DNA of 64,000 nucleotides. Origin: Nocardia sp. NBC_00403 (GTDB lineage: Bacteria; Actinomycetota; Actinomycetes; Mycobacteriales; Mycobacteriaceae). This document shows, in pieces, positions 15,343 through 24,261 of the stretch (position 1 is its first letter; each line of letters starts with the position of its first letter). A program made the translations under genes and the position numbers. The notes below the pieces were generated by a model. The model saw only the letters and a program-made list of their open reading frames with translations, was not told where the DNA came from and made no database searches. The stretch spans positions 3,410,001 through 3,474,000 of the forward strand of contig NZ_CP107939.1 of NCBI RefSeq assembly GCF_036046055.1, written 5' to 3'.

Positions 15343-17012
15343 GAGGCGCTGCTCTTTTCGCTGTCGGTGGGTGGTGTGGTCGGGGTGGCGCGGCGGGGCA
15401 GGAGCTCGTCGTAGGCGGTGACACTCGGCAAGGGCCGCGGATCCGGAGGCAGCCCGGCGATGATCGCGGCCGGATCGGTGAGCCGGCGTTGTGTCAGGCT
15501 GACGACTCGCTGCCGGGGGCCGACAGTGCTGTGGTGACGGCCCAATTCGGCCCCGCCGGGGTTGCTGGTGGCGTGGCGTCGGGCCTCGACCGCGACGATA
15601 TCGGCGTTGACAGCGCCGACCTTGAGGGCGGCGCTGATTCCGGCGATGACATCGGTGGGGTTCATGCCGCGGTGCAGCAGCAACACCTCGATCATCTCCC
15701 GGGTGCCTTCGGCGTCGCCGTTGACCCGCCGCGCCGCCGCCCAGAACGCTTCGTGGGCGGGGGTGAACACTCCCGCCGCGCGGGCCTGGGCCAGCGCCGT
15801 CGAACCGGGGAACGCACCCGGTTTGATCTTCAAAACTTCCAGGTAATGGTCCAGTTGCACCGAACACCCGGTGCGAGCGGCAATTCTGCGGTGACGGGCA
15901 ACGACTTTCGCTCCCTCGTAGATCACCAGCTGGGATGCCTGCAACGACACCCGCACCTTGCGACCGATCAACCGTGCGGGCACCGAGTACTTCACCATCC
16001 TCACCGTCACCAACGCTGAGCGATCCACGCGCGGATGCAGGATCAGGCCAGGATCGAACTCCTCGACTGGCAGCGGCGCCAAAAGCGGTGCCTCGATCGA
16101 GAAGTCGTGGGCGATCGTGTTCACCCGCCCATCGATCCGCCGCTGCTGGTCACCGATCTCCCACTCGCGGATCAGGTCGTTGAGTTCGTCGAGGGAATCG
16201 ACCACCGGCATCGGCGTCAACCGGTTGCGTCGGAAACGGCCGACCTCGCCCTCGACGCCGCCTTTCTCATGCGACCCGGCCAAACCCGGTTGGCAATAAA
16301 ACGGATCGAAGCCGTAATGCGAACAAAACAACACCCAGCGCGGATTCTCCGCCCGCCGCCGATCACTGCCATGCAATACCAGCCGCACCGCGCTCGTCAG
16401 ATTGTCGTACCGAATATGACGCGTCGGGACACCGCCGATCGCGGTGAACGCCTCGATACGGCCTTCCAGGAACGCTTCCTGCCCCGCCGTCGGATAAACA
16501 CGGTGAAGCGACCGCCCCGAATAGGCGAGCCAGAAAACAAACATATGACACCGGGTTTTCACCCCGCCCAGCATCACCCACACCTCACCGAAATCGACCT
16601 CGGCTTCCTGGCCGGGTAGGCGCTGCTGCGGGATGAACGCCTCGACACGACGACCGGCCTCCAGATCGATCTGCACGCGCCGGACCCGCACATAATCACG
16701 GACCGTCGAATACGACAGCTCCCTCGCACCGTGTTCCTCGATCAGCCGGGCCAGAGTCCGCCGGACGGTATGGCGCTGTTTGCGCGGCGCGGTCGTGTCC
16801 TCCACCAGCATCGCGTCGATCGCGGGTTTGAACGCGTCCAGCTTCGGCGCCCGCCGCACTGGCGCTTTCCGCGCCGGTGGCACCGCGCCCGCCAAAGCTT
16901 GGCGCACCGTCCGCCGATGCACCTGATGTCGGCGAGCCAGCTCACGAATAGAAAGACCCTCGACACGAGCATCACGCCGAATGGCAGCAAACAACTCCAC
17001 CCGAGGCTCCAT
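15339..17012 (-). CDS. istA: IS21-family transposase IstA
   Basis: 557 aa from the ATG at 17012, with GGAAGGGG upstream. N-terminal HTH (GLSIRELARRHQVHRRTVRQAL), then a DDE integrase core: AEVDFGEVWVML (first Asp), RHIRYDNLTSAV (second Asp) and GSHEKGGVEGEVGRFRRN (Glu), followed by the IS21 C-terminal domain. Apparently intact. Confidence 0.92.
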   Translation of the reverse strand: MEPRVELFAAIRRDARVEGLSIRELARRHQVHRRTVRQALAGAVPPARKAPVRRAPKLDAFKPAIDAMLVEDTTAPRKQRHTVRRTLARLIEEHGARELSYSTVRDYVRVRRVQIDLEAGRRVEAFIPQQRLPGQEAEVDFGEVWVMLGGVKTRCHMFVFWLAYSGRSLHRVYPTAGQEAFLEGRIEAFTAIGGVPTRHIRYDNLTSAVRLVLHGSDRRRAENPRWVLFCSHYGFDPFYCQPGLAGSHEKGGVEGEVGRFRRNRLTPMPVVDSLDELNDLIREWEIGDQQRRIDGRVNTIAHDFSIEAPLLAPLPVEEFDPGLILHPRVDRSALVTVRMVKYSVPARLIGRKVRVSLQASQLVIYEGAKVVARHRRIAARTGCSVQLDHYLEVLKIKPGAFPGSTALAQARAAGVFTPAHEAFWAAARRVNGDAEGTREMIEVLLLHRGMNPTDVIAGISAALKVGAVNADIVAVEARRHATSNPGGAELGRHHSTVGPRQRVVSLTQRRLTDPAAIIAGLPPDPRPLPSVTAYDELLPRRATPTTPPTDSEKSSAS

Positions 17013-17067
17013 CCCGGACCCCTTCCACCAGCTCGAAAACGACCATGTCGAAAACGAGCTTGGGGGT

Positions 17068-17194
17068 GGGGCCAAATCAAACCGTCACAACCCACCCGGC
17101 GCGCCGCAAATGGGGCCACATCAGACCGTCACGCCGGGGCCAAATCAGGCTGTCACAGCCAGCCAAGCAGACGCACACCATCAGGCTGTCGGTC
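17068..17194. repeat. IS21 multiple terminal repeats
   Basis: Direct repeats of about 21 bp at 17068-17088, 17112-17132 and 17136-17156 (GGGGCCAMATCARRCYGTCAC), with a weaker fourth at about 17174-17194 (CATCAGGCTGTCGGTCA). Such repeats upstream of istA are transposase binding sites in IS21 elements. Confidence 0.75.
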
Positions 17195-17475
17195 ATCTGG
17201 CGAGTTAACGTCGCCCGCATTCGAATCCCCACTCGTCACGATGCACCATCCTGCACGGTCTAGTGCAAATAGCTACCCGAGACTGGCATTGCGACAGGTT
17301 TCTCCGACGCCAAGAACGATTCTCAACACCTCGGGCCATCCGTCCATAAGCGCCAGAGGGGGTTACGTGTGGAGTGTCGACCTTGGTCGCGTTCTGTATG
17401 TCGTGCGCCGAACGTCCCTGTCGTGTGCCAACTACTCCTCCTTTCCGATAGGTCGCCGTTGCCGCGCACCCGAAC
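17195..17475. other. intergenic, nothing assigned
   Basis: No convincing gene or repeat between the IS21 end and the following 137-aa gene. Confidence 0.4.
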
Positions 17476-17889
17476 TCATCTGCGGGGAAGCGCCAGCTCG
17501 CCGATACGCCAGTACTCGCCCAGCGCCGTATAGGTCTCGGGCCTAACCATGGGCGCGGGGCGCAGCTGGAACTGCACGCCCCGAACATCGACGATCGTGC
17601 AGGAGAGACCTTCTCTGAACCGCACGTCGCCGGGTCGCAGGACCCTGGTCATGTCGTCGTCGGCCGCGGCGTCGAGGAGGTATTCCGCGACCTCGCTCTC
17701 GGTGGGCGTGACGCCACACCAAGACAGCGCATACCCGCCGCCGGTCAGAAGGGGCCACAGAAGAGGCGCAAGGCAGTCGGCCAGCGGACCAGGGTTATCG
17801 CATAGCAGGGTCATGACCCGCCCGAGGACCTCAAAGGTGTGTGGGTCCTCGCGCCGTCGCGCCCGAGTGCTGCTGTCAGCGGTTGTCAT
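17476..17889 (-). CDS. hypothetical protein, 137 aa
   Basis: ATG at 17889 with GGAGGA upstream. A helical N-terminal half (FEVLGRVMTLLCDNPGPLADCLAPLLWPLL) precedes an acidic middle (TPTESEVAEYLLDAAADDDM) and a beta-rich end (VRFREGLSCTIVDVRGVQFQLRP). No known motif. A MITE-like element starts 60 bp upstream of its start codon. Confidence 0.6.
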   Translation of the reverse strand: MTTADSSTRARRREDPHTFEVLGRVMTLLCDNPGPLADCLAPLLWPLLTGGGYALSWCGVTPTESEVAEYLLDAAADDDMTRVLRPGDVRFREGLSCTIVDVRGVQFQLRPAPMVRPETYTALGEYWRIGELALPRR

Positions 17890-17948
17890 GTTCCGCGATC
17901 CTCCTCGCGTGCACGGCGGAACACCCCGATGACGCGCCGCGACGACTA

Positions 17949-18193
17949 GGGGTTCCGGTAGTAATCGCCGAAAAAACAACGGATATGGCATAGCCCTGGT
18001 CAGGAGTGGTCCGTCGTTTTGGGCTATGGGGCAGTGTGTTTGGTGCTTGGCTTGGCTGCCGATGATGATGGTCGGCGCGGTGGAGGTTGTGGTTCGTGGC
18101 GCCGGGGTGTATGCAGCACCAACACGAAAACCGGCTTGTACCAGCGCGCTATGCCATATCCGCCCAAAATTCGGCCGATACTACGGCGACCCC
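17949..18193. repeat. MITE-like element, copy 1
   Basis: 46-bp imperfect inverted repeats at 17949-17994 and 18148-18193; the inner 15 bp (CGGATATGGCATAGC) are perfect. The outer ends GGGGTTCCGGTAGTAATCG and GGGGTCGCCGTAGTA match the two arms of the element at 31604-31769. No coding capacity inside. Confidence 0.6.
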
Positions 18194-18285
18194 GATGGTC
18201 ACTGATCAATGCCGATAGCTCTTTCGGCGGCGCCAGCCATCTATTTCTTTTGTTCGCTAACTGTTTGCCTTGTTACCGTCCGGCA

Positions 18286-18609
18286 GTGAGCCTCACTGAT
18301 CTCCGCGGCCGATTCCGCGATGATGCCCAGCGCCGGCGGACCCAGCGGGTAATTGAGAAACGACTGGCAGACGACCGGAACCAGGACGAATGCCGCTACC
18401 TGATGCGGTTCGTCTGGCAGCTCCACATGACCTACTGCGAGGTGACCGAACAGAACCTCCAGGAACACGTCGGCGCGGACAAGCTCAGGGCCATCGAGGT
18501 GCTGGTCGAGGCTGCCCGGCGATCACCGGAATCGATCGACGCGTGGATCGATTCGATCGAGCAAATCTTTCCCGTCGTTCATGATCGAGGCTACGAGACC
18601 TTCGGCTAG
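18286..18609 (+). CDS. hypothetical protein, 107 aa
   Basis: GTG at 18286 (VSLTDLRGRFRDDAQRRRTQ). Highly charged and helical, with a Cys/Tyr/Trp-containing middle (ECRYLMRFVWQLHMTYCEVTE) and an acidic C-terminus. No membrane segment or catalytic motif, no strong ribosome binding site. Codon pattern is consistent with a real gene; function unknown. Confidence 0.55.
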   Translation: MSLTDLRGRFRDDAQRRRTQRVIEKRLADDRNQDECRYLMRFVWQLHMTYCEVTEQNLQEHVGADKLRAIEVLVEAARRSPESIDAWIDSIEQIFPVVHDRGYETFG

Positions 18610-18770
18610 TCACGGACCGGGCCGGAAACCGGACGACCGCCGAGTACCCGCCGCCAAGAGAAATATTCGGACCCCGCTGCCGGGCCTGCCGTTCTGGGGG
18701 GTACACCCCCAGTCCCTGCAGCGGAATACAGACCACTTGAATACGGTCCTCTGCCAGTCCCGCGTCCCGG

Positions 18771-19286
18771 TCAGTCGCCGAGCTGTTCCAAAGCCGCGAT
18801 GACCAGTGGCAGAGTTCCTGCGGCGAGGCGGTATTCCCGAATCGGCTCGGCCTGCGAATTGCCCTCATGCCGCGACTCGACCAGTGACGGCCGCGGCACC
18901 CTGTCGGTTGTGTGGTGGCCGGCGCGGCGCATGTTCGAGGTCATTCCTCCCAGGTTCTTGGCACCGATAGCTCGTTTGAGTTGGTCCGGTGTCGCAGTGC
19001 CCCCCGGCAGCGACCAATGCTCGAATCGCCTGTAGGCCGGTTGGGCCGAGATTGCCTATGAACCGCTGTACCGTGACCTCGTCCCACACAAACTTGTCCT
19101 CTTCGGCGATGCTCCCGGGCTGCAGCGTGCCGTTGGTTCGCGGTGGTAGGCGCTCGGCCAGCCGACCTGTGCGGCGAGCAGGCCCAGCTGCAACCGCATC
19201 TCGAGGGTCATCGGTACCGAGTTGGCAACCATCGCGTAGTGCAGCTGCTCACGTGCCACTCGCGGGGCATCGATATCCATCGGCAT
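18771..19286 (-). pseudogene. winged-helix-like hypothetical protein with two frameshifts
   Basis: Three consecutive frames join into one plausible 170-aa protein. MDIDAPRVAREQLHYAMVAN...VGWPSAY runs to about 19130, then TLQPGSIAEEDKFVWDEVTVQRF...IRALVAAGG to about 19005, then ATPDQLKRAIGAKNLGGM...LAAGTLPLVIAALEQLGD to the stop at 18771. The second break lies in a run of six C at 19000-19005 where five would keep the frame; the first needs one extra C near 19135. Family unknown. Confidence 0.6.
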
Positions 19287-19375
19287 CACGATAGGCCAGA
19301 TCGCCACTGGTCCAATCGAATTCAATCCGGCCCGTGGGGTCCAGATTTGAGAAATCCGGCGCTTAGGATGCCCGG

Positions 19376-19603
19376 GTGATCCGGTCTGGCTGGCTGAATG
19401 CCGTTCTAGCCCGGCTTGATTCGATGGATTCGGGTGGCGGGTCGGGCGGTGCGGTGGTTGCATGGCGGGCTGTGCATGATGAGGGTGTGGCCGGGTACGG
19501 CCGTTTCGGTGTGTTGTCGCGGGCGGAGTTGGATCGGTTCTTCTACCTGGATGATGAGGATCGCAAGCTGATCGCGGCGAGGCGCCCTCACCTGAACGAG
19601 TAG
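19376..19603 (+). pseudogene. tnpA: N-terminal stub of a Tn3-family transposase
   Basis: 75 codons from the GTG at 19376. The end, GYGRFGVLSRAELDRFFYLD followed by DEDRKLIAARRPHLNE, matches the start of the Tn3 TnpA N-terminal domain (DUF4158). A stop follows at once and the remaining roughly 900 residues are absent. It fits with the resolvase pieces at 20.2 and 10.5-11.2 kb as Tn3-type debris. Confidence 0.7.
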
Positions 19604-19652
19604 ATTGAGGGCCGATCAGGGATCTGGTCCACTGAGCCGGTGCCCGGATGTA

Positions 19653-19955
19653 CTACTCGCGGCGAGGGCGTAGCGCTGCGAAGAGACCAAGTACGACGAC
19701 GCCAACCAGCCACACCGCTACTCCGAGGCCTGCGAGGACGACCGTTCTTCCCCACGGCATGATGAACGGCCCGTAATACGCCACTCGGGCCCAGTATCCG
19801 CAGGGGCCCACGTCTTCCGGTATGGTCGCGCACTCGGGGTGGCCGATGGCCGCGAAGGCCAGGGTCGCGAGCATCGGAATCTCAACGGCCACACCGAGTA
19901 TGACCGCCAGGCTTACGATCGCCAGGCTTACAGTGGGGCGGGAGGGGACTGCCAT
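19653..19955 (-). CDS. small membrane protein, 100 aa
   Basis: ATG at 19955 (MAVPSRPTVSLAIVSLAV). Two or three hydrophobic segments: residues 8-35, roughly 55-70, and 73-95 (VVLAGLGVAVWLVGVVVLGL), ending in a basic tail RPRRE. Two Cys (GHPECATIPEDVGPCGYW) sit in the loop and may pair outside the cell. A GTG at 20000 is an alternative start. Family unknown. Confidence 0.5.
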   Translation of the reverse strand: MAVPSRPTVSLAIVSLAVILGVAVEIPMLATLAFAAIGHPECATIPEDVGPCGYWARVAYYGPFIMPWGRTVVLAGLGVAVWLVGVVVLGLFAALRPRRE

Positions 19956-20166
19956 GCGGTCAAACCCTAATGCGCGGCCGGGGACGATTTCCACGCGCAC
20001 CCGCAGCCATCAAGGGGCGGCCAGTTCCTCGTGCCAGTAATCCAAGTCGGTCAGCAGTGCGTCCAGGCGTACCGCGGCACATCGTGGCGCAACTGCTCAG
20101 CCGAGTCGTCGCCGGAGACCATGCACCCAAGTCCGGTTGATGACATCCAGGAACTCTTGGACCGAC

Positions 20167-20376
20167 ACGTTCGGTGTCCTTGCCGCTCTTCTTGTCGGTG
20201 TAGATCTTCTGGCATCCCGCCGCGGTGAGCGCATGGATCTGGCGGTCGAGGTTCTGGTCCTTGGTGGAGACGCGGCCGTAGCCGATAAGCGCGCCGCCGC
20301 CGCCGATCGGATCGAGGGCGTCGCCGTCGAGAGTGAGCGGTGCAGGGATGTCGAGATCGTGTGTCGGCGTGGCCAT
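20167..20376 (-). pseudogene. serine resolvase, N-terminal part only
   Basis: From the ATG at 20376, 70 residues include LIGYGRVSTKDQNLDRQIHA (catalytic Ser in GRVS) and IYTDKKSGKDTER. After DTER homology stops abruptly and the frame runs on into unrelated sequence until 19960. The missing second half is the piece at 10508-11191, same strand and in the correct order, starting about ten residues further into the fold. Confidence 0.75.
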
Positions 20377-20693
20377 GCCACGGACTGTACGAGAAAGGGC
20401 CGACAAGAATTGTTGGACACCAATACTTTTCGACACGTTTTATCGACAGTCGGCGGCTTCGGCCGACCTGGGCTTCCGGACCGCACCGCCCCGAACTGGC
20501 GGAGTGTCGAAAAACCGAACGATTTACAACATGCCGATCGGCAGCCCGGACGGGACCGGAACGGTCAGTTACGCCAGCTACCCACGACAGTTCCTTCCGG
20601 CAGCATCATCGGCTGTGGCAGCTTTCCTTCTACGGCCCGCCCGAATCGATATTTGGATGCGCACGCTGGTGGTCATGGTGCATGGTTGCATCC
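20377..20693. other. intergenic, nothing assigned
   Basis: No convincing gene, promoter or repeat. An open frame crosses it into the HEPN-like gene but shows no protein-like composition. Confidence 0.35.
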
Positions 20694-21407
20694 ATGAATT
20701 TGGCGGCGAACTCGCCAGAGTTCGATGATGTCTACCCTGCGTTGGGCAGGCTGGTTGTCAACAGCAGCTTCATGGAAGGGTGCCTTCGAAACTTCGTCCA
20801 TTGGCTGGCTGTGAGCGAGGACGCCTGGATCTTGTTCGCTGGCCAGTCCGTCGATTGGCTCATCCAGTCCGGGAAGGCGATGCTGTCTGAGCTCGAGGAC
20901 ACTGATGAATTCGCTCTCCAGAACATCGAGCGGTTTAAGGCTGCGCTTGAGGGGGCGAAGACCCTCAGCGAGCAGCGTAATCACCTCGTTCATGGTGACT
21001 GGCGGTTAAAGTTCCTGGACGATTACGAGCCGCGGCCCCGGAGCAGTCCGGCCGATGATCGGGTCTTCTACGTCGCCCACAGCAGGTTGCGGCGTAACGA
21101 CAGAGTGCGTCAGATAACGGTCGTCGATATCGAACTGCTCGCAGACCAGATGCGGGAGTTGGGCGAGGAGATCGAGGCAGCGACTCAGGAGGGCGCGCGT
21201 GTCCGCTACTCGTGGAACAACCTCCGCAATCGGCCGTCAGGGGAGTTTGTGGATTGGGACCCAGACGTGATGCTCGATGCCCTTGCTCGAAAGCACGGCG
21301 TCAATCCTCGTTCGAGTAGGTACGCGGAGCTGTATTCCGACGCTGAAGATCTCGAAGATCCAAGCGACGACGGTAAGGCCCCACGAACGATGCCGGCGGA
21401 TTCGTGA
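20694..21407 (+). CDS. HEPN-like hypothetical protein
   Basis: 237 aa from the ATG at 20694 (MNLAANSPEFDDVYPALGRL); an upstream ATG at 20682 is possible. The helical first half (VNSSFMEGCLRNFVHWLAVS) leads to LSEQRNHLVHGDWRL, where R95-x4-H100 matches the RX4-6H active site of HEPN RNases. The second half is charged, with a possible C-terminal helix and an acidic tail. No adjacent MNT partner is visible. A HEPN nuclease is a reasonable guess; RNxxxHG motifs also occur in other helical proteins. Confidence 0.5.
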   Translation: MNLAANSPEFDDVYPALGRLVVNSSFMEGCLRNFVHWLAVSEDAWILFAGQSVDWLIQSGKAMLSELEDTDEFALQNIERFKAALEGAKTLSEQRNHLVHGDWRLKFLDDYEPRPRSSPADDRVFYVAHSRLRRNDRVRQITVVDIELLADQMRELGEEIEAATQEGARVRYSWNNLRNRPSGEFVDWDPDVMLDALARKHGVNPRSSRYAELYSDAEDLEDPSDDGKAPRTMPADS

Positions 21408-21542
21408 GCGGGTTGCAGGAGAGCAAGTCGGGGACGGTGGACTACCCAGCACTGTCGGGTGAACGAAAACGCGGCCAGACTCGGACAGTCTGCGTGTTGC
21501 CACGTCGCTGAAGCGGATGCCAGAACACGCGATCAGGATCAA

Positions 21543-21583
21543 AAATGCGCTCCGGCGGCGCATAGCGCCGCTGGAGCGCATTT
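21543..21583. terminator. 41-nt hairpin, likely bidirectional terminator
   Basis: 19-nt arms with one wobble pair (AAATGCGCTCCGGCGGCGC and GCGCCGCTGGAGCGCATTT) around the loop ATA. Flanking A and T runs on the two sides suit termination from both directions. It lies between the HEPN-like gene and the island boundary. Confidence 0.7.
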
Positions 21584-21729
21584 GATTCAGAAGAGGCGGA
21601 TTTGGCAGTGTCGCTGTGGCGTACGTTGTTGATCCCTGGTGTGTGCGGGTGAGCAATCAAGATCATCGGGACGCGATACGACAGCAATGTATTTTGTTGT
21701 TATGGTCCCGGTTGACCAGCGTATTGCCA

Positions 21730-21800
21730 GGTCAGGACACTGTTTGGAGAGTTTGATCTCATAATCCATCGGTCGTGGGTTCGAGCCCCACCCGCCCCAC
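21730..21800 (+). other. attachment-site copy A: tRNA-Met 3' half
   Basis: GTTTGATCTCATAATCCATC followed by GGTCGTGGGTTCGAGCCCC and ACCCGCCCCAC. The anticodon loop CTCATAA (anticodon CAT), the TTCGA T-loop and the acceptor end are those of a tRNA-Met-like gene, but the 5' half and the 5' anticodon strand are missing. It matches copy C at 33055-33125 in about 66 of 71 positions and lies 64 bp from the integrase stop, the usual attachment-site position. Confidence 0.8.
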
Positions 21801-21863
21801 AAACCCCCAGGTCAGCGAGCCAGGGGAGTGTGGAAGCATGCCTATTTGGGGCCAACTCTCTGT

Positions 21864-22826
21864 TTATTCTTCATTTTCGTTGGGGAGGGCGAAGGCGTCG
21901 AAGCGCTCGCGAGCGTCAGGTCCGACGTGAGTTCGCTGGATGTAGTGGCGACGCGTGATTGCCTCGGTGTTGCCAAGCTGAGCTGCGGCGATGGAGATGT
22001 CGGACTGGCTGCCGTCGGCGTCTTCGGCCAGCTGTGTGCCGACGGTCTTGCGGGCGGTGTGGGGGTTCTGCGGGATTTCGGTGAATCCGAGCCTTGTGAG
22101 GATCCGCTCGAGTTGCTTGCGCGCGTTGCGTGGATCTCGCAGGGTGCCGCGCGCCGATGGGAAGACCAAGTCCTCCGGGTCGTGCGCCACGCGGGCACGC
22201 CGAGCTGCCAGCTTCAGTACGGTCCAGTTGTGCAGGAATAGTCGTCGCTTGCCGTTGGGACCGCCTTTTGGATGAGGCTGGATGAACATTCCGCCACCGC
22301 GCAGCCGCACGACGGTGCCCTCGATCAGAACACTGGGTTTGGGGCCATCGAGGTCGAGATGCTTCCACTTGAGCGCCAGTGCTTCACCGATCCGGCCGCC
22401 GGTGCCGAGCAGGGTGTCCAGGAGGTCGGCTATTGCGGTCCGAACGGCTTGCTCGTCCTGACGCATTGCCGCGCGAATGCGGAGGACTTCGGTAGCCGAC
22501 CACGCGACGACAGGCTTGTCATCCACAGTGATCGGTGCCAGCAGTTTGACGATATTCCCCGGTGCTGCCCCGTACCGGCTTGCGATGGTCCACATTCCGG
22601 ATAGGCATGTCTTCGCCGGCTTCGCGGTGGGTTTTCCGATCCGTTCTCCGAGATCGTCGAGGAAGCCTTCCAAGATGGCGCTGGTGGCTTCGCCGATGGT
22701 GAGTTTGCCGAGTTCCGGCACGATGTGCAGATCGAGGATTTCGCCATACCGGCGCTTGGTATTCGACGATAGGTTCGATCGTTCGATTCTGGTTCGCCAG
22801 CGGTCGGCAAGCGCGCCGATGCGAGC
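21864..22826 (-). pseudogene. int: tyrosine integrase, N-terminus replaced
   Basis: Native sequence starts near 22826 (ARIGALADRWRTRIERSNLS). The core-binding domain is followed by the catalytic domain: LLGTGGRIGEALALKW (Arg), HPKGG (Lys region), PHTARKTVGTQ (HxxR) and RRHYIQR (Tyr). The expected 50-60 N-terminal arm-binding residues are absent; upstream lies the fragment of a NUDIX gene on the same strand but another frame. The open frame continues to 22949, so a chimeric protein could still be made. Activity is doubtful. Confidence 0.85.
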
Positions 22827-22978
22827 TCCCGGGTCACCGCATCGAACGGATCCTCCGCGTGCTCGACCCCACCACCCGGAAGAGTCCAGCTGGTTTCGCC
22901 ACTCGGTGGAACGTGGCAGGCGAGCAGAACCTGTCCCTGCTCGATGCATACGGCGTACGCCGCCAGTCTGAAACTCAT
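22823..22978 (-). pseudogene. NUDIX hydrolase N-terminal fragment
   Basis: From the ATG at 22978: MSFRLAAYAVCIEQGQVLLA, then GETSWTLPGGGVEHAEDPFD and AVTREL. The Nudix box (Gx5Ex7REUxEExGU) is cut exactly after REL, where integrase sequence begins. A clean recombination joint inside the active-site motif; the rest of the gene is not in the window. Confidence 0.8.
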
Positions 22979-23253
22979 CCCATAACCTCTACCGGACCTG
23001 TCCCGACCTCGTCCGCCTGAGGTGTGGGTGTGTACCGAGCGCATCTGTGTGCAGGCTCCGAATTCGTCTACCCAGCAGACAGTTCTAGGCGTGAGGTGGA
23101 ATCCTGGCGTTGCTGGCATTCGGCGGGCGCGGACGTTCCGCCGACACCAAACGGTCCGAGATGACCTCGGGCCGTTGATCTTCGGATGTGGCGTCTGGCC
23201 GCTTCGAGACGCGCGAGTCGCGGCATGTGTGGGCATCGACGTGAACCGTTATC
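22979..23253. other. intergenic, nothing assigned
   Basis: 275 bp without a supportable gene between the NUDIX fragment and the DUF6508 pseudogene. Confidence 0.35.
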
Positions 23254-23776
23254 TCACTCTCGTAGCACCGCCTGGAACCGGCGGAACGCGTTGATGCGTC
23301 GCGAGACCCACGACTGGCCTGGTGGCGCGTGGATGTGCTCGGCGTGGATCGTCGCTATGCCGTCGTACCACCTGCGTAGGCGCAGCAGGGCTGCCTGGAA
23401 CGTGCCGTCGTCGAGTGCGTGCCCGATCGTTCCGTCGCTAAATCGCTCGGCCCGTGTTATCGCGGTCAGCATTCGGCAGGTGTCGGCGACCGACGCGTCG
23501 GCCAGACCCTGGCCGCCTCGATATCGCCGGATACCGTCCCAATTCGTCCAATCGAACCTCACGATCGCGTCCGCTTCGTACAACGCGTGCTGGACGTGAC
23601 CCACGGCGGCGCTGTAGACGGCGTAGGGCATGCACAGAGAACCGTCGGCGTTCTGGGTGCGGATTTCCCACGGGCTGCTCGGCGAGCAGCTCGTCCACCG
23701 CGGACCACAGCTGCTGCCAACGCTCGGGTGGTGAGATGAGCAGCTGTGCCTTGATATCGGAATCGCTCGGCTCCAC
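23254..23776 (-). pseudogene. DUF6508 family protein, one frameshift
   Basis: Begins MEPSDSDIKAQLLISPPERW and reads to LLAEQ. An extra C at about 23686 (CAGCCCGTGG for CAGCCGTGG) then breaks the frame. The second frame gives WEIRTQNADGSLCMPYAVYS, DWTNWDGIRRY, ADASVADTCRMLTAITRAER and a helical C-terminus, typical of the DUF6508 family of accessory regions. Function of the family is unknown. The frameshift is homopolymeric and could be a read error. Confidence 0.65.
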
Positions 23777-23783
23777 GCCGGCA

Positions 23784-24035
23784 CCCTACGTCATCGGAGA
23801 GACCGGGCACTGGTTCCTCGGCGACCGCATCGGCGCCACCGCACCCGGCGACGACACCTACACCATCCGCATCGACCGCGTCCGCGAACTCACCCTCGCC
23901 TGGGACCGCGACCAATTCCCCGAATGGCGCCCCATCATCGGCGACCCCACCAGCAACCGCGACCGAGGCCAACGCACCTTGGACGTGGTCTCCGAACTGG
24001 TCGCTGGCGTACATGAGCTCGGGGTACTGGCTTGA
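23784..24035 (+). pseudogene. C-terminal fragment of an unknown protein
   Basis: About 80 residues with good protein character (YVIGETGHWFLGDRIGATAP, ELTLAWDRDQFPEWRPIIGD, TLDVVSELVAGVHELGVLA) but no plausible start nearby; the frame upstream overlaps the DUF6508 gene on the other strand. Probably the tail of a deleted gene. Family not recognised. Confidence 0.4.
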
Positions 24036-24261
24036 CAGAATTCAGCCAGCCTGTCTTGGTAGTGCTTCTTCGGGGAAACCGGGGGATGGGGTCGGCGGAA
24101 GTGGAAGGCGAAACCACTGCTGACCAGGACAGGTGCATGCAACGGTGCCGCCAAAATTGTTCGTACACTATAGGATTCGTTGTCCTGCGATGGATGTGCA
24201 TCTTACAATGCAGTGAGGCCGCCCAGGCGGTCCTGTAAGCACTCGTGTCAGGGGGTTCACG

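Larger units (their letters stand above)
14420..17200 (-). mobile_element. IS21-family insertion sequence, frameshifted istB
   Basis: istA and istB overlap by ATGA on the minus strand, the IS21 hallmark. Several terminal-type repeats (GGGGCCAAATCA..C.GTCAC) lie upstream of istA at 17068-17194. The matching left terminal repeats were not located with confidence, so both outer boundaries are approximate. Confidence 0.8.
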
